Positions 1-8,635 of a stretch of DNA of 64,000 nucleotides are shown here, one piece after another. The stretch's first letter is position 1, and each line of letters starts with the position of its first letter. The stretch covers positions 1,619,501-1,683,500 of the forward strand of contig BSDZ01000016.1 of assembly GCA_030268105.1 (NCBI GenBank), in the 5' to 3' direction. The notes beneath the pieces are model-generated. The model saw only the letters and a program-made list of their open reading frames with translations, was not told the DNA's origin and did not search any database. The position numbers and the translations under genes are program-made. This DNA is from Volvox africanus (Eukaryota > Chlorophyta > Chlorophyceae > Chlamydomonadales > Volvocaceae).

Positions 1-399
1 AGGAATGGCGCTGTTACCTCGCCCGTTGATGGCGCTGTTACCTCGCCCGTTACCTTGCCCGTTGATATGGCCATTCACCCCATGTTTCATGTTTCCCTTG
101 TACGCCCTTATTGTGGTACGGAATCTGTCCCTGAGCTTGCTAACGCCCCTGCAGCGGTTGAACCAGTCCCGGAGACCTGGATCGCTGGTAAACAGAAGGT
201 TTATGATGTGGAACGGGTGTTAGATTATCGTACTCATCGTGTGGGCTGACACCAACAAAAGCGGACAGTGCACAAGTATCTGGTCAAGTGGACCGGGTAT
301 TCAAGCGAGCATAATTCGTGGGAGCCGGCACGCAACTTTTCGCCGGATATGAAGCCCTTATTGGAAGAAGCCCACATTCGTGCCACACAGACCCTGTAA
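1..399 (+). pseudogene. GYP-1 integrase C-terminus with chromodomain (fragment)
   Basis: Frame-1 translation gives the end of a Ty3/gypsy integrase (HPMFHVSLVRPY block, 'TWIAGKQKVYDVERVLDYR') followed by a chromodomain ('EYLVKWTGYSSEHNSWEPARNF'-type, here HKYLVKWTGY...SWEPARNF) and a stop at 397-399. In chromoviruses this module reads histone marks and steers integration. A TGA at 247-249 replaces the CGA (Arg) found at the same place in GYP-7 (26586-28211), so the chromodomain is cut by a nonsense change. The first 52 bases join RNase H sequence (the KEWRCYL-coding stretch) directly to the integrase tail, so most of the integrase is deleted. Very similar to the GYP-7 tail in opposite orientation. 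Confidence 0.9.
5..52 (+). repeat. 24-bp tandem microduplication at a deletion joint
   Basis: The unit starting ATGGCGCTGTTACCTCG and ending CCCGTT(G) occurs twice, at 5-28 and 29-51. The first part is RNase H coding sequence and the second part matches the integrase tail, so the repeat marks the joint of an internal deletion of GYP-1. Confidence 0.75.
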
Positions 400-442
400 T
401 CCCTGCAGTCGATGCTGTGCGATGCAGCGAGGACGCTGCATA

Positions 443-452
443 CGGGAAGGGG
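443..452 (+). other. Polypurine tract of GYP-1
   Basis: GGGAAGGGG-type purine run just upstream of the 3' LTR start at 459. Equivalent runs (reverse complement CCCCTTCCC or CCCCCCTCCC) border the 3' LTRs of the minus-strand copies, e.g. 19312-19322, 29800-29810 and 61777-61788. It is the expected plus-strand primer of reverse transcription. Confidence 0.7.
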
Positions 453-458
453 TATAGT

Positions 459-1275
459 TGTTGTATTAGGGTTCAATTATCGCCTATACGTAGGTCAATG
501 CGACTCTACAAGGTGATAAGCGAACATAATAAATGCATACTAGTTATGAATATATTTGCATATATTTAGCTAGTTTGATGCTATGCATTGCGACTTGCCA
601 CATCGCATCACTGGTACGCCTAAGATAAGAATGCTCTGAGAAACATAGGTGCGTTGCATAATTATGACATGAGCTATTAAGTAATAATATTTGCTATATT
701 ATTACTCCGTCGCTGGCATGTGTAATGTGTGAGTGTGACGAGCATCTAAGTCGCAGTGGTCGATCGGCATCGGAATATCGCTATTCAGACTCTTGCATTT
801 TGTGGACGCCATGAAGGCTTAATTGTCAGAATACGCAGATATCGAAGCCCTGTGTTAGGGTGTATCACACTTAGGATTGACCTCCTAGTGTGAGTTGTAC
901 TGCATATTGATATCGCGCGTATAATAGGTGCGAGGACGGCCATGTAGAGCAGAACATTTTCGTATACTATCAGAACACGCCTGTGTTCATCTGGACGATT
1001 GCTATTTGCTCTACTATTTCGGCCCGAGCTAAGCCCGAGCTTCGCCATTTGCTATTTGCCAATCGCCGTATGATGATCGCCGCCCGCTGGGTCTGACGGC
1101 CGATCATACCATCGCATCCTTTCATCATTGTAAGTTATATCTATCCTCTTTCTCAAGTCTTCCGCTGTCTCTTGCTGCTTCCGAGTGCTTTGTTGTACTT
1201 GCAAGCGCTTTGTGCTATTGTCTAAGCCCCAGACGTGCAGACAATTTATGGGCAAAACTGAGGAGAGATGCAACA
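459..1275 (+). repeat. GYP-1 3' LTR (817 bp)
   Basis: Begins TGTTGTATTAGGG and ends GATGCAACA; the TG...CA ends and position after the chromodomain and polypurine tract define it. Contains two hairpins at conserved LTR positions: 549-566 (AATATAT/ATATATT) and 680-706 (AGTAATAATAT, 5-base loop, ATATTATTACT). The sequence right of it is copia (COP-1) resuming at CGAAG, so GYP-1 was inserted in COP-1; the other end lies outside the window. Bases 459 to about 1175 recur, inverted, at 18606-19307 and 25825-26526. Confidence 0.88.
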
Positions 1276-2227
1276 CGAAGTCAGCAGCAACTTGGGATGC
1301 ACTGGACATGAATTTATATAGCCCAGTAGTGCAGCGAGCAGCAACAAAGGAAATATTGCCACGTGTAATCCCAGCCTCCGATTGATTAAATAGCACATTG
1401 AAGCCCTTATCTGTCAGGCTGGATACAGACACTAGGTTGTGCTTAAAACCCGGTACATAAAACACATGCTCAATGGTAACTCCAGGTGCACGGGTTGGGA
1501 CTACATCCCCGTATCCCTCAGCAGGCAAAACACACCCGTTTCCCACCTCTATGTTAATCTTTAACCCCGAGGGCAAAGGGCGGAAATTATGTAGGACCAG
1601 CCTATTTCCCGTAATGTGGTATTTGCTACCAGAATCTAGCCACCAAGGGTCCGGAACGGAGATCTCCTTCTTTACCGCCGCACTCAACGCAGCAACTTTC
1701 TCCATCCGCCACGGGAGATACCTGATGTACTTCACGCCAGACTCTAACTCAGCAATCACCTTCTTAGTCTGGTCAGTCACTTGCAGGATAAACTCACATA
1801 TCCGTGAGACCAATGTGAGTGCAACTACATCAGTTCCCTCCGTTTCAACGGCCTTAGCCACACCATCCCGCTTCTTCCAGCACTTCTCTTCAACATGACC
1901 GGCCTTCCACACCAAGTGCACTTCACACCGGACCTTTGCTTTGCAGTACGTGACCTACCGGATGACTCACTGGTCCACGTACCGGCGCCCGCCGATGAAC
2001 GGTTCTTCTTCGGGCAAAAGTGAGCAATGTGTCCAACCTCACCACAAGTATAGCACTTTCTTTCACGCCCAGCAAACAGCGCCGGCGTTGACTCCTTGAC
2101 CTCAGATTTGACGTCGGTCATCCTCTTAGCCTCCTCCGTGACGAGCCCTTTCCTTAAGTCAGCTAAAGACTTTGGATATCCAAAAGCAACGAACATACTG
2201 TCAAAATGTGAGTATGCAGGGGGCAAC

Positions 2228-2320
2228 CACAAATGAACGGGCATCAAAGGAATTTTCACAGCAAGAACAGCTAATAAACCCCAGCCTAATACTGTTTGGT
2301 GATTGCTCGCGCACGTCATG
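2228..2320 (-). pseudogene. NuoM/ND4-like fragment (complex I membrane subunit)
   Basis: The minus frame reads GWGLLAVLAVKIPLMPVHLW and runs into copia sequence with LP. The AVKxPxxPxHxWLP pattern is the proton-pumping helix motif of complex I antiporter-like subunit M (bacterial NuoM, mitochondrial ND4), including the conserved lysine. Only about 25 codons fit the family. Bacterial or mitochondrial origin cannot be separated on this piece alone; its parB-like neighbour favours bacterial. Not functional. Confidence 0.5.
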
Positions 2321-2329
2321 TAAAGCACG

Positions 2330-2425
2330 TTAGTTCAGGTTATTTGAAGTATTTCCTTTATCTACTGGTAACACTTCCTCTTTTAGTAATGATGATAATC
2401 CTCTCCCTAAAACCCTATTATTCAT
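2330..2425 (-). pseudogene. parB: ParB N-terminal fragment, bacterial chromosome partitioning
   Basis: The 32-codon frame starts at the ATG at 2425 and reads MNNRVLGRGLSSLLKEE. LGRGLSSLL is the typical N-terminal signature of ParB (ParA-interacting tail of the centromere-binding CTPase that loads SMC). The ATG overlaps the stop of the upstream DUF155 piece by eight bases, a bacterial arrangement. After about 25 residues the frame loses ParB character and stops at 2332-2330, probably at the joint to the next captured piece. ParB is not encoded by mitochondria, which argues against a mitochondrial origin for this part. Confidence 0.6.
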
Positions 2426-2636
2426 ATTCTATTACCTTTCTTAAGCCGTCTTTTTGGATAGGTTTGATGCGCTTAAGCAGGTTTATTACCGACTCTTCTA
2501 AATCATTTAGTTTAACAGATTGAGCCAGGGCATGAGAAACTGATAATTTTACTAAAGTAGAATCATTACCAAGAATAATGATGTTTTTCTCGTTAATATA
2601 TGTTCTATCTTCAATATCGTTATAATGTGCATAATA
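2418..2636 (-). pseudogene. DUF155 (RMD1/YagE family) C-terminal fragment, bacterial type
   Basis: About 72 codons read YYAHYNDIED..., then KLSVSHALAQSVKL and LEESVINLLKRIKPI, ending at a TAA (2420-2418). The K-L-x-x-SHALAQSxKLxxxE signature is the hallmark of the DUF155/RMD1/YagE family, found in alphaproteobacteria and in mitochondria-associated eukaryotic proteins; its biochemical role is not settled. The AT-rich codons and the ATGAATAA-type overlap with the following parB-like start suggest a compact bacterial operon rather than a nuclear or mitochondrial gene. Only the C-terminal part is present. Family assignment is from motif recognition alone. Confidence 0.6.
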
Positions 2637-3161
2637 TCCCCACAATGTGCATAATGGCCGCCGCCTCGGTGATCTTGTAGTTAGTATCAAGGTCTAACTT
2701 TCGGAACAAGTCTTCAGCCCTCGTCATACTTTCATCACCCTGCTTGGCAAGGTGCGCCCAGGCATGCGAAGCAGAAATAATGACAGCTCCCTCAATGTTC
2801 TTTGCCCATGCCTTTAGCTTTTCCCACAAATCGAGCGCCCCAGTAGTAGACGCAATTTCATTTGCATTTGTTGCTGGATCAAGACGAAAAGTAATAGCAG
2901 CTCGAGCCTTCCTCACCATCTCATTTTCTTTTGTGTAGTTTGCGTCTCCCACCCCAGGCATGACGAACGTAGGCGAAATGTCGCCATAACCATCGAAGTC
3001 TAGAACTGATTCCATTTTATGGAACCAGCTCCTGGTGTTGGTCAAAGAGAGCTCCTTGATGTACTCCCTTGAAAGCGACATGGCGGTAAATTCAACTTTC
3101 ACAACACTCACAACAACTCAGGACAAGTGAAGTCCTATAACAACAGCCACCGCGTTACGTG

Positions 3162-3173
3162 GGGCTCATAACC
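3162..3173 (-). other. COP-1 primer binding site (half-tRNA type)
   Basis: On the minus strand the 12 bases after the 5' LTR read GGTTATGAGCCC, complementary to GGGCTCATAACC of the initiator tRNA-Met anticodon stem-loop. The same site follows the COP-2 5' LTR. Drosophila copia is known to use an internal initiator-tRNA fragment in this way. Confidence 0.8.
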
Positions 3174-3467
3174 TGTTGTGAAACTCGCGTCGCAACAGCT
3201 GAGATAAGGTCCAGTTCAGCACAAGCTGGACAAGCGAGCTGCCACTATGCCTCAAGCCCCAAAGACACTCCCAAAGTCTGGGCGAGCAATAGATGTTACT
3301 AACAGCTAAAGAAGCAAGTCAGCTTCGGGGAATAAGTAGCGACTTGGTGAAGAGGTTGTACATAAGACCCTTCGCATTTGAAAATTCAGCCGCAGTACAT
3401 TCCTGACAATGCGTTCAACCAATGAACACATAATACAATTGAAGAAGTCTGACCGAATATCACAACA
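3174..3467 (-). repeat. COP-1 5' LTR (294 bp)
   Basis: In window orientation it begins TGTTGTGAAACTC and ends CACAACA, next to the primer site and homologous to the 284-bp COP-2 LTRs (shared blocks such as GAAGAAGTCTGACCGAATATCACAACA in part, and the AGCTGGACAAGCGAGCTGCC block). Ten bases longer and clearly more diverged than the COP-2 pair. Confidence 0.85.
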
Positions 3468-3977
3468 ATGGCATCACTCATGCGCCTGCAAACCAGATGA
3501 TCAACTTGGTCGGAGAGACTAGGGATCAAGGCATAATATTGATAGGAATCGCCGAGTCATAATATTTGTCATATTATTACATCACGGTTGGTGCATATGG
3601 TTTGTGAGTGTGAGAAGTGTGGAGGTCGCAGGGAATGTTCGGCAACCGAATATCGCTATTTGAACCCTTGCATCTTGCGTATGCCGGGAAGACTTTTTTT
3701 ATTGATGTATGCAGATATCAAAGGTACGCAATCGGGTTGATCACACTTGTGATCGGCGATCCAGTGTGACTTGTACCGCGTATCGGTATCACGAGCATAA
3801 TGGATGCAAGGACGGCCGAATAGAGCGCTGAATTAAGCTGAACATCACCCGAATAAGCATCCGAATGCCTATCTGAACTATTACTATTAATAGACGCTCT
3901 ATTGACACGTTATTGGCCCGAGCTAAGCCTGAGCTTCGCTATTAGCCATATGATGATCACCGCCACTGGGTCAACAG
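3468..3977 (+). repeat. Diverged gypsy LTR fragment
   Basis: Shares, in order, the landmarks of the gypsy LTRs: the ATAATATTTG/TCATATTATTAC hairpin near 3558-3583, the CAACCGAATATCG block near 3648, CCCTTGCATC...ATGCCGG, the TCACACTTG...CCAGTGTGA hairpin near 3743-3770, the GATGCAAGGACGGCC block near 3803, and CGAGCTAAGCCTGAGCTTCGC near 3920. Both LTR ends are missing. COP-1 abuts its left side, so COP-1 probably inserted into or beside this LTR. Confidence 0.7.
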
Positions 3978-5580
3978 AAAGCAGATGTTAAAGCCCTAAG
4001 CAATCTCCATCCATATTCATTTCATCTTCTCTATAGCTTACAAATGTCATATGAGCACAAACAGGTTTCTCTTGGACCCTCGTGCACTTTAACCTATGTA
4101 AAACTATATATAATCATAGCTTATGAAGTATCCTTTAACCTGTGCTGCTAATAAACTGCAAGGTTGTGACCCTCAACACATTGCGTTTGAATAGGATCCA
4201 AAGGATGGACTGCCGCACTGTTGTATCTCTGTGTTAATATCCGCCGGATCAGAAGATGTCCAGTTTCCTGATCATCCTGGATATTAGCCTTAGATAACCC
4301 AGGATCCTTCACGCACACATTCATGCTGCATGCCGCATGTGCAAATCGTTGAGTTTCACAGCTTTGCAATCAAAGCAGAGCACATGTTTAACATAAATTC
4401 ATAAGCTATGCTAATGGATCAGGTTATCTAGTTTAATATTCGAGAGTGGCAAAGGTTTGACTGTGGCCTCAGACAATGAGAGAGACCTGAAACTTGGTTA
4501 TATTCCTTGATATGTAATTTTTTTGTTGCTTGCAGACATTGGGGTTGAACAGAGGATGCATGTGCAACCTTAAATTGAGCTTAAAGTATTTACTGTATCA
4601 CATGCACTGTATCTATCACTGTATCACAGTAGGAAGATCACTGTCAAAGCGAATGGTAGATTTCTCTAATGCGGTTTACTCATATTTCAACAGTGTGAAA
4701 TGCAGCACAATTTGGAATCAAATGTGGCTTGAGCAGCATTCGTATGCCCTTGTCCTTGCCAAACCTGTTTGTGCTCATAGTGTGTAGGATAGGGGGGTAC
4801 ATCACCCGTGGCCACTAACCTGGCAGTCCCTACCTTACCCGGTGTTTCGGGGCACCCTCATCCAGTCTCCCATGCTGACTTCTCCGAAATCAGTGGTTTT
4901 CCCAGGTTCAGCACCCACCACCAGCATCTAGCGGAATCTGCCGAATCAAGTAAGGCGTCAACTGCACTACTGGTAAGCTCGGATGTTACTTTAATTGGGG
5001 CCGTCACCGTCCATCGACATGAGGGCACACTGCCTTTAACTTTAGGGGTTTCTGGCCCGCTCTCGGTCGGGGTAGAACCTGGAACTTCAGGGGCATTTTT
5101 GTCGTGCCATAACAGTCGTGCTGGATACGTATTTTGTAGTAATTATAGTGTTTGTGTCACCTTGAGGCGGGATTCCTTGCTATACATATTGTATCATATA
5201 GATCCATCATCCTGCAACCATAATGCAGCTTTATTTGATGAGTCATTGACGGATATGGTGATGAATTTGATGCTGGGGCTTCCTCCAGAGTTCCAAGCCC
5301 CCAGGTGATGTTTCATACAAGGGGCCCTTAGGATGGCTGCACACACATTGGCATCTGCTGTGGGACAGCTTAAGTTAGGGATAGATAGGGAGCGGTGAGA
5401 AGGTCACGCACTCAGGTGTAGAGAGTGTTTCCATTCACAAAGTTCATGCACCTGTGTGTGTGTGTGTGTCCTTGTATCCCTCTTCACTGCTCATGCACTT
5501 ATCTGCATGTCTGGACGTTTACTGCCAAGTGTCGAATGCTCACATGACAGATGAAAGCATTCAGACACGATCTCACGGGC
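3978..5580. other. Unassigned stretch; no convincing gene
   Basis: About 1.6 kb without recognisable LTR or pol sequence. Two open frames deserve mention. The minus frame 4148-4369 has 73 codons and looks exon-like but matches no family I know. The plus frame 4808-5308 has 166 codons; its end, LTDMVMNLMLGLPPEFQ, weakly resembles the LLxGLPPEY motif of copia-type gag. A (TG) run lies at 5453-5469. This may be an old retroelement or unrelated intergenic DNA; I assign no function. Confidence 0.35.
5453..5469. repeat. (TG)n microsatellite
   Basis: Eight and a half TG units, directly readable. Confidence 0.95.
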
Positions 5581-5582
5581 GG

Positions 5583-5700
5583 CGGAAGACGTCAGAGTGA
5601 AAGGTTACAACTTACAGTCAATAAGACGTGATGCGGTGCATCAGAACTGATGACAGGCGATCATCATCTAACCGGCTAATGGTGTGCAAGCTGGGCTCGG
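5583..5700 (-). repeat. Decayed gypsy LTR remnant
   Basis: GGAAGAC-TTCA-like start, ACAACTTACAGTC, a GATGCGGTGCAT block and GATCATCATC follow the same order as the LTR stretch GGAAGACTTCAAGG...ACTTACAATC...GATGCAATGGACG...CAATCATCACG (e.g. 17960-18062). Strongly diverged and without ends. Confidence 0.45.
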
Positions 5701-5778
5701 GGCAATAAATGTGTATGATAATATCGAAGATAATCTGAATAAGGGCTCGGAAAACACTTAAGGTGTTTGGCTATCCTC

Positions 5779-6689
5779 ATACATATTATCGACAGGTTCG
5801 TCGTTTGTTATATGGATGATATTCTGATATATTCCAAGACGCGCGAGGAGCACCTGAAGCATCTCGAGCTCATGCTTGAGGTGATGAAGCTGGAGCAATT
5901 GTTTGCTAAACGCGCCAAATGTTTTTGGGCACAGCCTCAGGTGGAGTATTTGGGCCACATTGTGTCGGCCACTGGGGTAAGAATGGACCCACGGAAGGTA
6001 GCTGTGGTTCGTGAATGGCCCGCACCTCAGAACCTCACTGAACTACGCCAGTTCTTAGGTTTGACCAACTACTTCCGTAAGTTTATTAATGAATACTCCA
6101 TTCTTGCGGCCCCGCTTACAAATCTGACGAGGAAAGGAGGCTTCGCTTCTCTCAAGGCTTGGACACCCGGGTGTCAGCGGGCATTCAGCAAGAGCTCAAG
6201 CGAATTGTCGCCAACGACGTTACCCTCTCTTTTCCTGATTACTCGTTGCCGTTCCGTGTAGAAGTAATATCAGATGCTTCCCTACATGGAAGTGGCGCTG
6301 TATTGTTGCAGGAAGGACGACCGATCACCTTCACGAGTAAGAAATTCTTGGGTGCGGAGACCAGCTACATGGCCGGAGAACAGGAGCTGTTAGCAGTTCT
6401 ACATGCTCTAAAGGAATGGCGCTGTTACCTCGAAGGCCGCCCTTTTACACTGAAGACCGATCACAAACCGCTGACATTTTTACAAGGTGTCCCTACGCTC
6501 AACCGACGACAAGCCCGGTGGATGGAGTACCTCTCTCGTTTCGACTGTACATGGGAATATATCGCTGGCAGAATTAATATTGCTGACGCCCTCAGTCGAC
6601 ATCCATCTCTACACGCTGCAATGCTAGCAGCACCGGTTACCCGTTCGCGCAGTACTCACTCACACCAGATCGTTGATCCGCAAGTGTGA
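5779..6689 (+). pseudogene. GYP-2: gypsy RT (C-terminal half) and RNase H fragment
   Basis: Starts inside reverse transcriptase at IDRFVVCYMDDILIYSK. The catalytic box is YMDD where the other copies have YLDD. It continues through the RT thumb ([25 protein letters not shown]) and RNase H ([48 protein letters not shown]), then stops at 6687-6689 soon after the RNase H. A short insertion near 6185 (QRAF to ELKRI) shifts the frame between RT and RNase H. Gag, protease and integrase are absent. A dead fragment of the same broad family as GYP-4 to GYP-8. Confidence 0.9.
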
Positions 6690-6699
6690 TGAACCCTAG

Positions 6700-6825
6700 C
6701 AATTCATAACTAGTTAAATATAAACAAATACATTTATTAGTAGTAATGCATTAATTACGCTCGCTTATTGTCTTGTAAGGTTGCATTGACCAACACATCA
6801 ATGATAATCAAACCGTAATACAACA
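6700..6825 (-). repeat. Decayed gypsy LTR end
   Basis: Runs CATAACTAGTTA...ATACATTTATT...CTCGCTTATTGTCTTGTAAGGTTGCATTGACC and ends AATACAACA, matching the terminal about 110 bases of the GYP-1-type LTR (19215-19307) with many differences. A (TG) run follows at once. Confidence 0.6.
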
Positions 6826-7390
6826 TGTGTGTGTGTGTTTGTGAATGACACATTTGTTTGTGTAATGACCAAACAAATTGATTCACCCACCTAGTGTTGT
6901 GTACCTCTCACTAAAGCACACAAACTCGATGTAGAGTGTATCATGTGTGAGGGGCATGTACCTAACTTAAATACATAGAATCAGGATCAGCAAAAGACTG
7001 GGAAGCAAGAAGGTGTCATCACTATTCAGAATCAAGTTGCAAAGGCTATCAGAGCCAAAGCTTCATCCTCTAACCAACAGCTCAATGCTCAAGTAGGCTT
7101 CAGATAGAAGATGATAGTCAGAAAATAACTTGATGATTAGACTGGCCAATGACGTGTGTCTTTTATTCGCACTTGGGTTCACAGTACACATCCGCAGAGA
7201 TTCCTAATCTCGTCCGAAAAGTGTAGATGCTACTAGGATCCACAGCAGGATCATCATATTAGTGACTTGGCAACATCCGTGCAATGCCTCTCATTGCATG
7301 CAAGGGTATGATATATGTGAAGGCATTGTTTCATGCAAGTTCCCTGACATCACTCATGCTATGGTGATGACAGGTAACTTTTGATGCCTG
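6826..7390. other. Unassigned spacer
   Basis: A (TG) run at 6826-6838, then about 550 bases with no LTR landmarks, no long open frame and no recognised motif. Confidence 0.5.
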
Positions 7391-7745
7391 AAAATATAAC
7401 AATAACAACAACAATAATAGTAATAATGATTATAATAATGATAATAATAGTAATAATAATAATAAGTATAATAAGTGTAATAAGTATAATGATAATAATA
7501 TTTATCATTTATTATTAATATAGTATAATAACAGTATAATAATGATAATAATAATGATGATAGTTATTACAGTAACAATAATATAAATGATATTAATGGG
7601 CATCAACATCATAATACTACTATTTATACGTACCAATTATATATATACATATATTATTTATAAAACGTTATTTTATTATTATTATATTATGATGATGATT
7701 TTTATTATAATAATTATTTTTATTTTTATTTTTATTTTAACGATA
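7391..7745. repeat. AT-rich low-complexity tract (ATA/ATT runs)
   Basis: Simple ATAATA, GATAATAAT and TTTTTATT runs over about 350 bases. Open frames here are products of composition, not genes. Confidence 0.9.
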
Positions 7746-8635
7746 GGTTCCCTTTTGCAAAATGGCCAATTGTGCTGGACTCCATATCGATGCATGCGCG
7801 GTACTGTCGTTATGTCGCGGCACCCAATGTCCATGTAGTGCTGTCTCCGAGAGACCTTGTTGCACTCATTGGGCCCTAACACGCAGAGGGCATATCGATA
7901 GGCTTAGGGTGATTCTGCCCACGATGGGATGCTTACCCTCATCAACGAGGTTAACCTGTCACAATCAGACGACTGTGGGGTCGACCCCAACACGTTCACC
8001 TCTGCCGCAGAGATGAAGTCGTCACTGGCACCGGTATCCTCAAGTGCCTTCATCATTCGACCAGCGAGGCCGACTTCAATAACGGGAACACAATAACCTG
8101 TCAGAGTCGACTCCACAGATAACAAAAATGATCCCAGGGCGGGCTCGAAATTAACATAACCCGCCACAGGAGCTTCATACCAGACATCAAAGGCATAGGG
8201 CAACTCCGGCAACGGAACTGGGGATCCCGGCACGTCCACACCATCAACCAATACAGTGCCCGACTCAAATCGGAGGACACGTTGCATATTGTTTAACAAA
8301 GCAGTAGCCCTACATTGGCTGTAAAACGGTAGCAACACACATGCGGCAGTGTCCGGACATTGATGTCTACATCTCCTGTATCTGACCAGCTGTTCGAACA
8401 GCTCACTTTGAGATGAGGGGATGAACAAAACGATACGTTCTCAAGGGCCAAAAGCGGCGATGCTACACAACTGGACATACGAACAACCACCGACCATACA
8501 TTTGTTCAGTTGTCCCGGATGGAGTCAACTCCGCATCAATCCAGGCACTCCCCTACTTTGACCGCAGGGCCAAAGGCGGCAACAACGGCAATCCCTCATG
8601 AGATGACCCACTGCACATCTCCAACAGAGAGTGAT
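7746..8635 (-). pseudogene. GYP-3: gypsy gag end and protease fragment
   Basis: The minus frame 8428-7904 reads the pre-protease domain (MFIPSSQSELFEQLVRYRRC) and the aspartic protease active site DTGASDDFISAAEV, where Asp-Thr-Gly forms the half-site of the dimeric enzyme. Frameshifts break it before position 7904; matching sequence continues to about 7746. To the right, 8555-8635 retains degraded gag C-terminal sequence. GYP-4's LTR begins at 8636, so GYP-3 is an older copy interrupted by GYP-4. Confidence 0.8.

Larger units (their letters stand above)
2228..2636 (-). other. Foreign AT-rich insert with bacterial-type gene pieces
   Basis: Alignment with the intact COP-2 gag shows that copia sequence stops at 2227 (GGGGGCAAC) and resumes at 2637 (TCCCCACAATG), with about two copia bases missing. 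The insert is far richer in A+T than its flanks and carries three minus-strand reading-frame pieces: a DUF155/RMD1-like C-terminus, an overlapping ParB-like N-terminus, and a NuoM/ND4-like piece. The 12-mer AATGTGCATAAT occurs at 2624-2635 and again at 2644-2655 in copia, so the right joint lies in a short duplication. No LTR, TIR or poly-A is seen, so this looks like filler DNA captured at a double-strand break. Confidence 0.8.
1276..3081 (-). pseudogene. COP-1: Ty1/copia gag-protease-preintegrase remnant
   Basis: Reads as gag, zinc knuckles and protease closely similar to the intact COP-2 ORF at 43574-47479. The ATG is at 3081 (context GCCATGT as in COP-2). Visible parts are the gag N-terminus (MSLSREYIKEL), two CX2CX4HX4C knuckles (CYTCGEVGHIAHFC; the second is partly frame-broken), the protease active site WWLDSGS, and the region up to VAADF, where GYP-1 was inserted. 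A 409-bp foreign stretch (2228-2636) splits gag after IMHIVG, and a frameshift near 1900 splits the knuckle region. A 12-bp insertion (VKYI) is present relative to COP-2. Non-functional. Confidence 0.9.

Noticed and set aside
5..569. Open frames on both strands in 1-569 such as 234-476 minus
   Set aside because: They are shadows of the chromodomain reading frame and the LTR start.
785..1048. 87-codon frame in the LTR (also at 18718-18981 and 25937-26200)
   Set aside because: It lies wholly inside LTR sequence, has no family resemblance, and is kept only because the LTR copies are alike.
2228..2636. Mitochondrial insertion (NUMT) as sole explanation of the AT-rich insert
   Set aside because: The ND4-like motif alone would fit, but the ParB-like N-terminus and its overlap with a DUF155 frame are bacterial features not found in mitochondrial genomes.
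7587..7838. Hydrophobic frame rich in Ile in the AT tract
   Set aside because: Product of ATA/ATT simple sequence, not a membrane protein gene.
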